64,000 nucleotides of DNA. Origin: Hyposmocoma kahamanoa (taxonomy: Eukaryota; Arthropoda; Insecta; Lepidoptera; Cosmopterigidae). Where the stretch lies: assembly GCF_003589595.1 (NCBI RefSeq), contig NW_020653855.1, positions 2,722,359 to 2,786,358 on the forward strand, read 5' to 3'. The notes beneath the pieces were generated by a model. The model ran no database searches and was not told where the DNA came from. It worked only from the letters and a program-made list of their open reading frames with translations. Of the stretch, positions 63,348-64,000 are shown piece by piece. Made by a program: the position numbers and the translations under genes. Position 1 is the stretch's first letter; the number at the start of each line of letters is the position of its first letter.

Positions 63348-64000
63348 ACTTAGTACGTATACATCCGGCCCTTCGTCCCTTTATCCACCTTAACTCTAAG
63401 AACAGTGGTAGCAAAAATTACTTTTCCCAATTTCTTTTACGAATACGTACTAAAATCTGATGATGCAATAATATCCTTAAGTTACGTCGCCTACATTGCC
63501 TTCGTAACACCCACTCTGAAGTAACGCCATTTTATTTTATATAAATAAGGTAATTTTTAAAACCACGTCATTGGCTGGTCGGGTACTCGTTGAAAAGATC
63601 TGGACCAATGACAATAATGATCTTAGTGTAGTAGTAACCCAGTGGGAGACCTTTAATTTCTGAGTAGCAAAAATAGGAAACCCCCGCCTTTCAAAAACGT
63701 GTGAAGTTCTTTAATGACATTGACCAAGCATGGTGAAATATGGCCTACAGTTTTCGGCAACACCATTCACATCAACAGCGGTTCAAATTTCCATTAAGAG
63801 CCAGTTTTTTTAAACTTAAACTATTATCCCTCAATTCATTTTATCTTACTATTTTTCCTGTAACCCGATGATGGCGTGGAAGAGATTGCTATTTAGAAAT
63901 AAAGCCGCCTGTTCGAGCTGTCCTTTAAATTTTTTTAATTATTTTTTTTCGTTCGCAATAAAGTTTTTATTGTATTTTATTATATAGTCAGGGTAAGGGT
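63348..64000. other. unassigned DNA
   Basis: No repeat family or coding signal recognised to the window end. Confidence 0.45.

Overview
This window looks like intergenic or intronic DNA from a lepidopteran (moth or butterfly) nuclear genome. It is AT-rich and has no operon-like gene packing. I recognise no intact cellular protein-coding gene, rRNA or functional tRNA. The lepidopteran call is an inference: several repeats match, from memory, families I know from butterfly and moth genomes (tRNA-derived SINEs, RTE and Jockey/CR1-type LINE ends, PIF/Harbinger and hAT MITEs, mariner). I ran no database search.

Family labels are local to this answer. S1 is a tRNA-derived SINE whose head reads TGGCCGAACGGTTACC. 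S2 is an oligo-A-tailed retroposon ending GTCCCGTCACTTGATATTAT. S3 is a second tRNA-headed SINE with a TTTGTGTTCGATCTTTGTAT body. S4 and S5 are two more tRNA-headed SINEs. P1 is a Penelope-like repeat with a hammerhead-like core. M1 is a MITE with AACCGACTTCAAAA ends. M2 is a hAT-like MITE with CATCGAGTATATAACC ends. M3 is a 165-bp palindromic MITE. M4 is a MITE with GAAAGGCAAAA ends.

Layout. 1-10 kb: S3, S2, S1, S5 and M3 copies separated by unassigned AT-rich DNA. 10-20 kb: an interrupted S4, a possible solo LTR, an RTE 3' end, M1, M2 and M3 copies, two LINE C-terminal relics, a THAP-like fragment and a hAT MITE inside P1. 20-30 kb: a decayed LINE, a 1-kb hAT derivative, the inverted P1 pair with hammerhead-like motifs, an S5 split by a MITE, and an RTE relic. 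30-40 kb: more LINE relics, nested M1 copies, a mariner transposase pseudogene, a 383-bp TIR element and M4. 40-50 kb: mostly decayed LINEs, including a 5'-truncated LINE inside an S4 SINE with a clear 12-bp target-site duplication. 50-64 kb: a PIF/Harbinger deletion derivative with TAA duplications, S2 copies carrying S1 at the same internal site, a long perfect palindrome, and further M1, M2, S1 and S2 copies.

The elements do not form a pathway. They record repeated insertion into older elements. The non-LTR relics are almost all C-terminal ends on both strands, as expected from 5'-truncated retrotransposition. Element boundaries were read by eye and are good to about 5-20 bases unless a target duplication is given.
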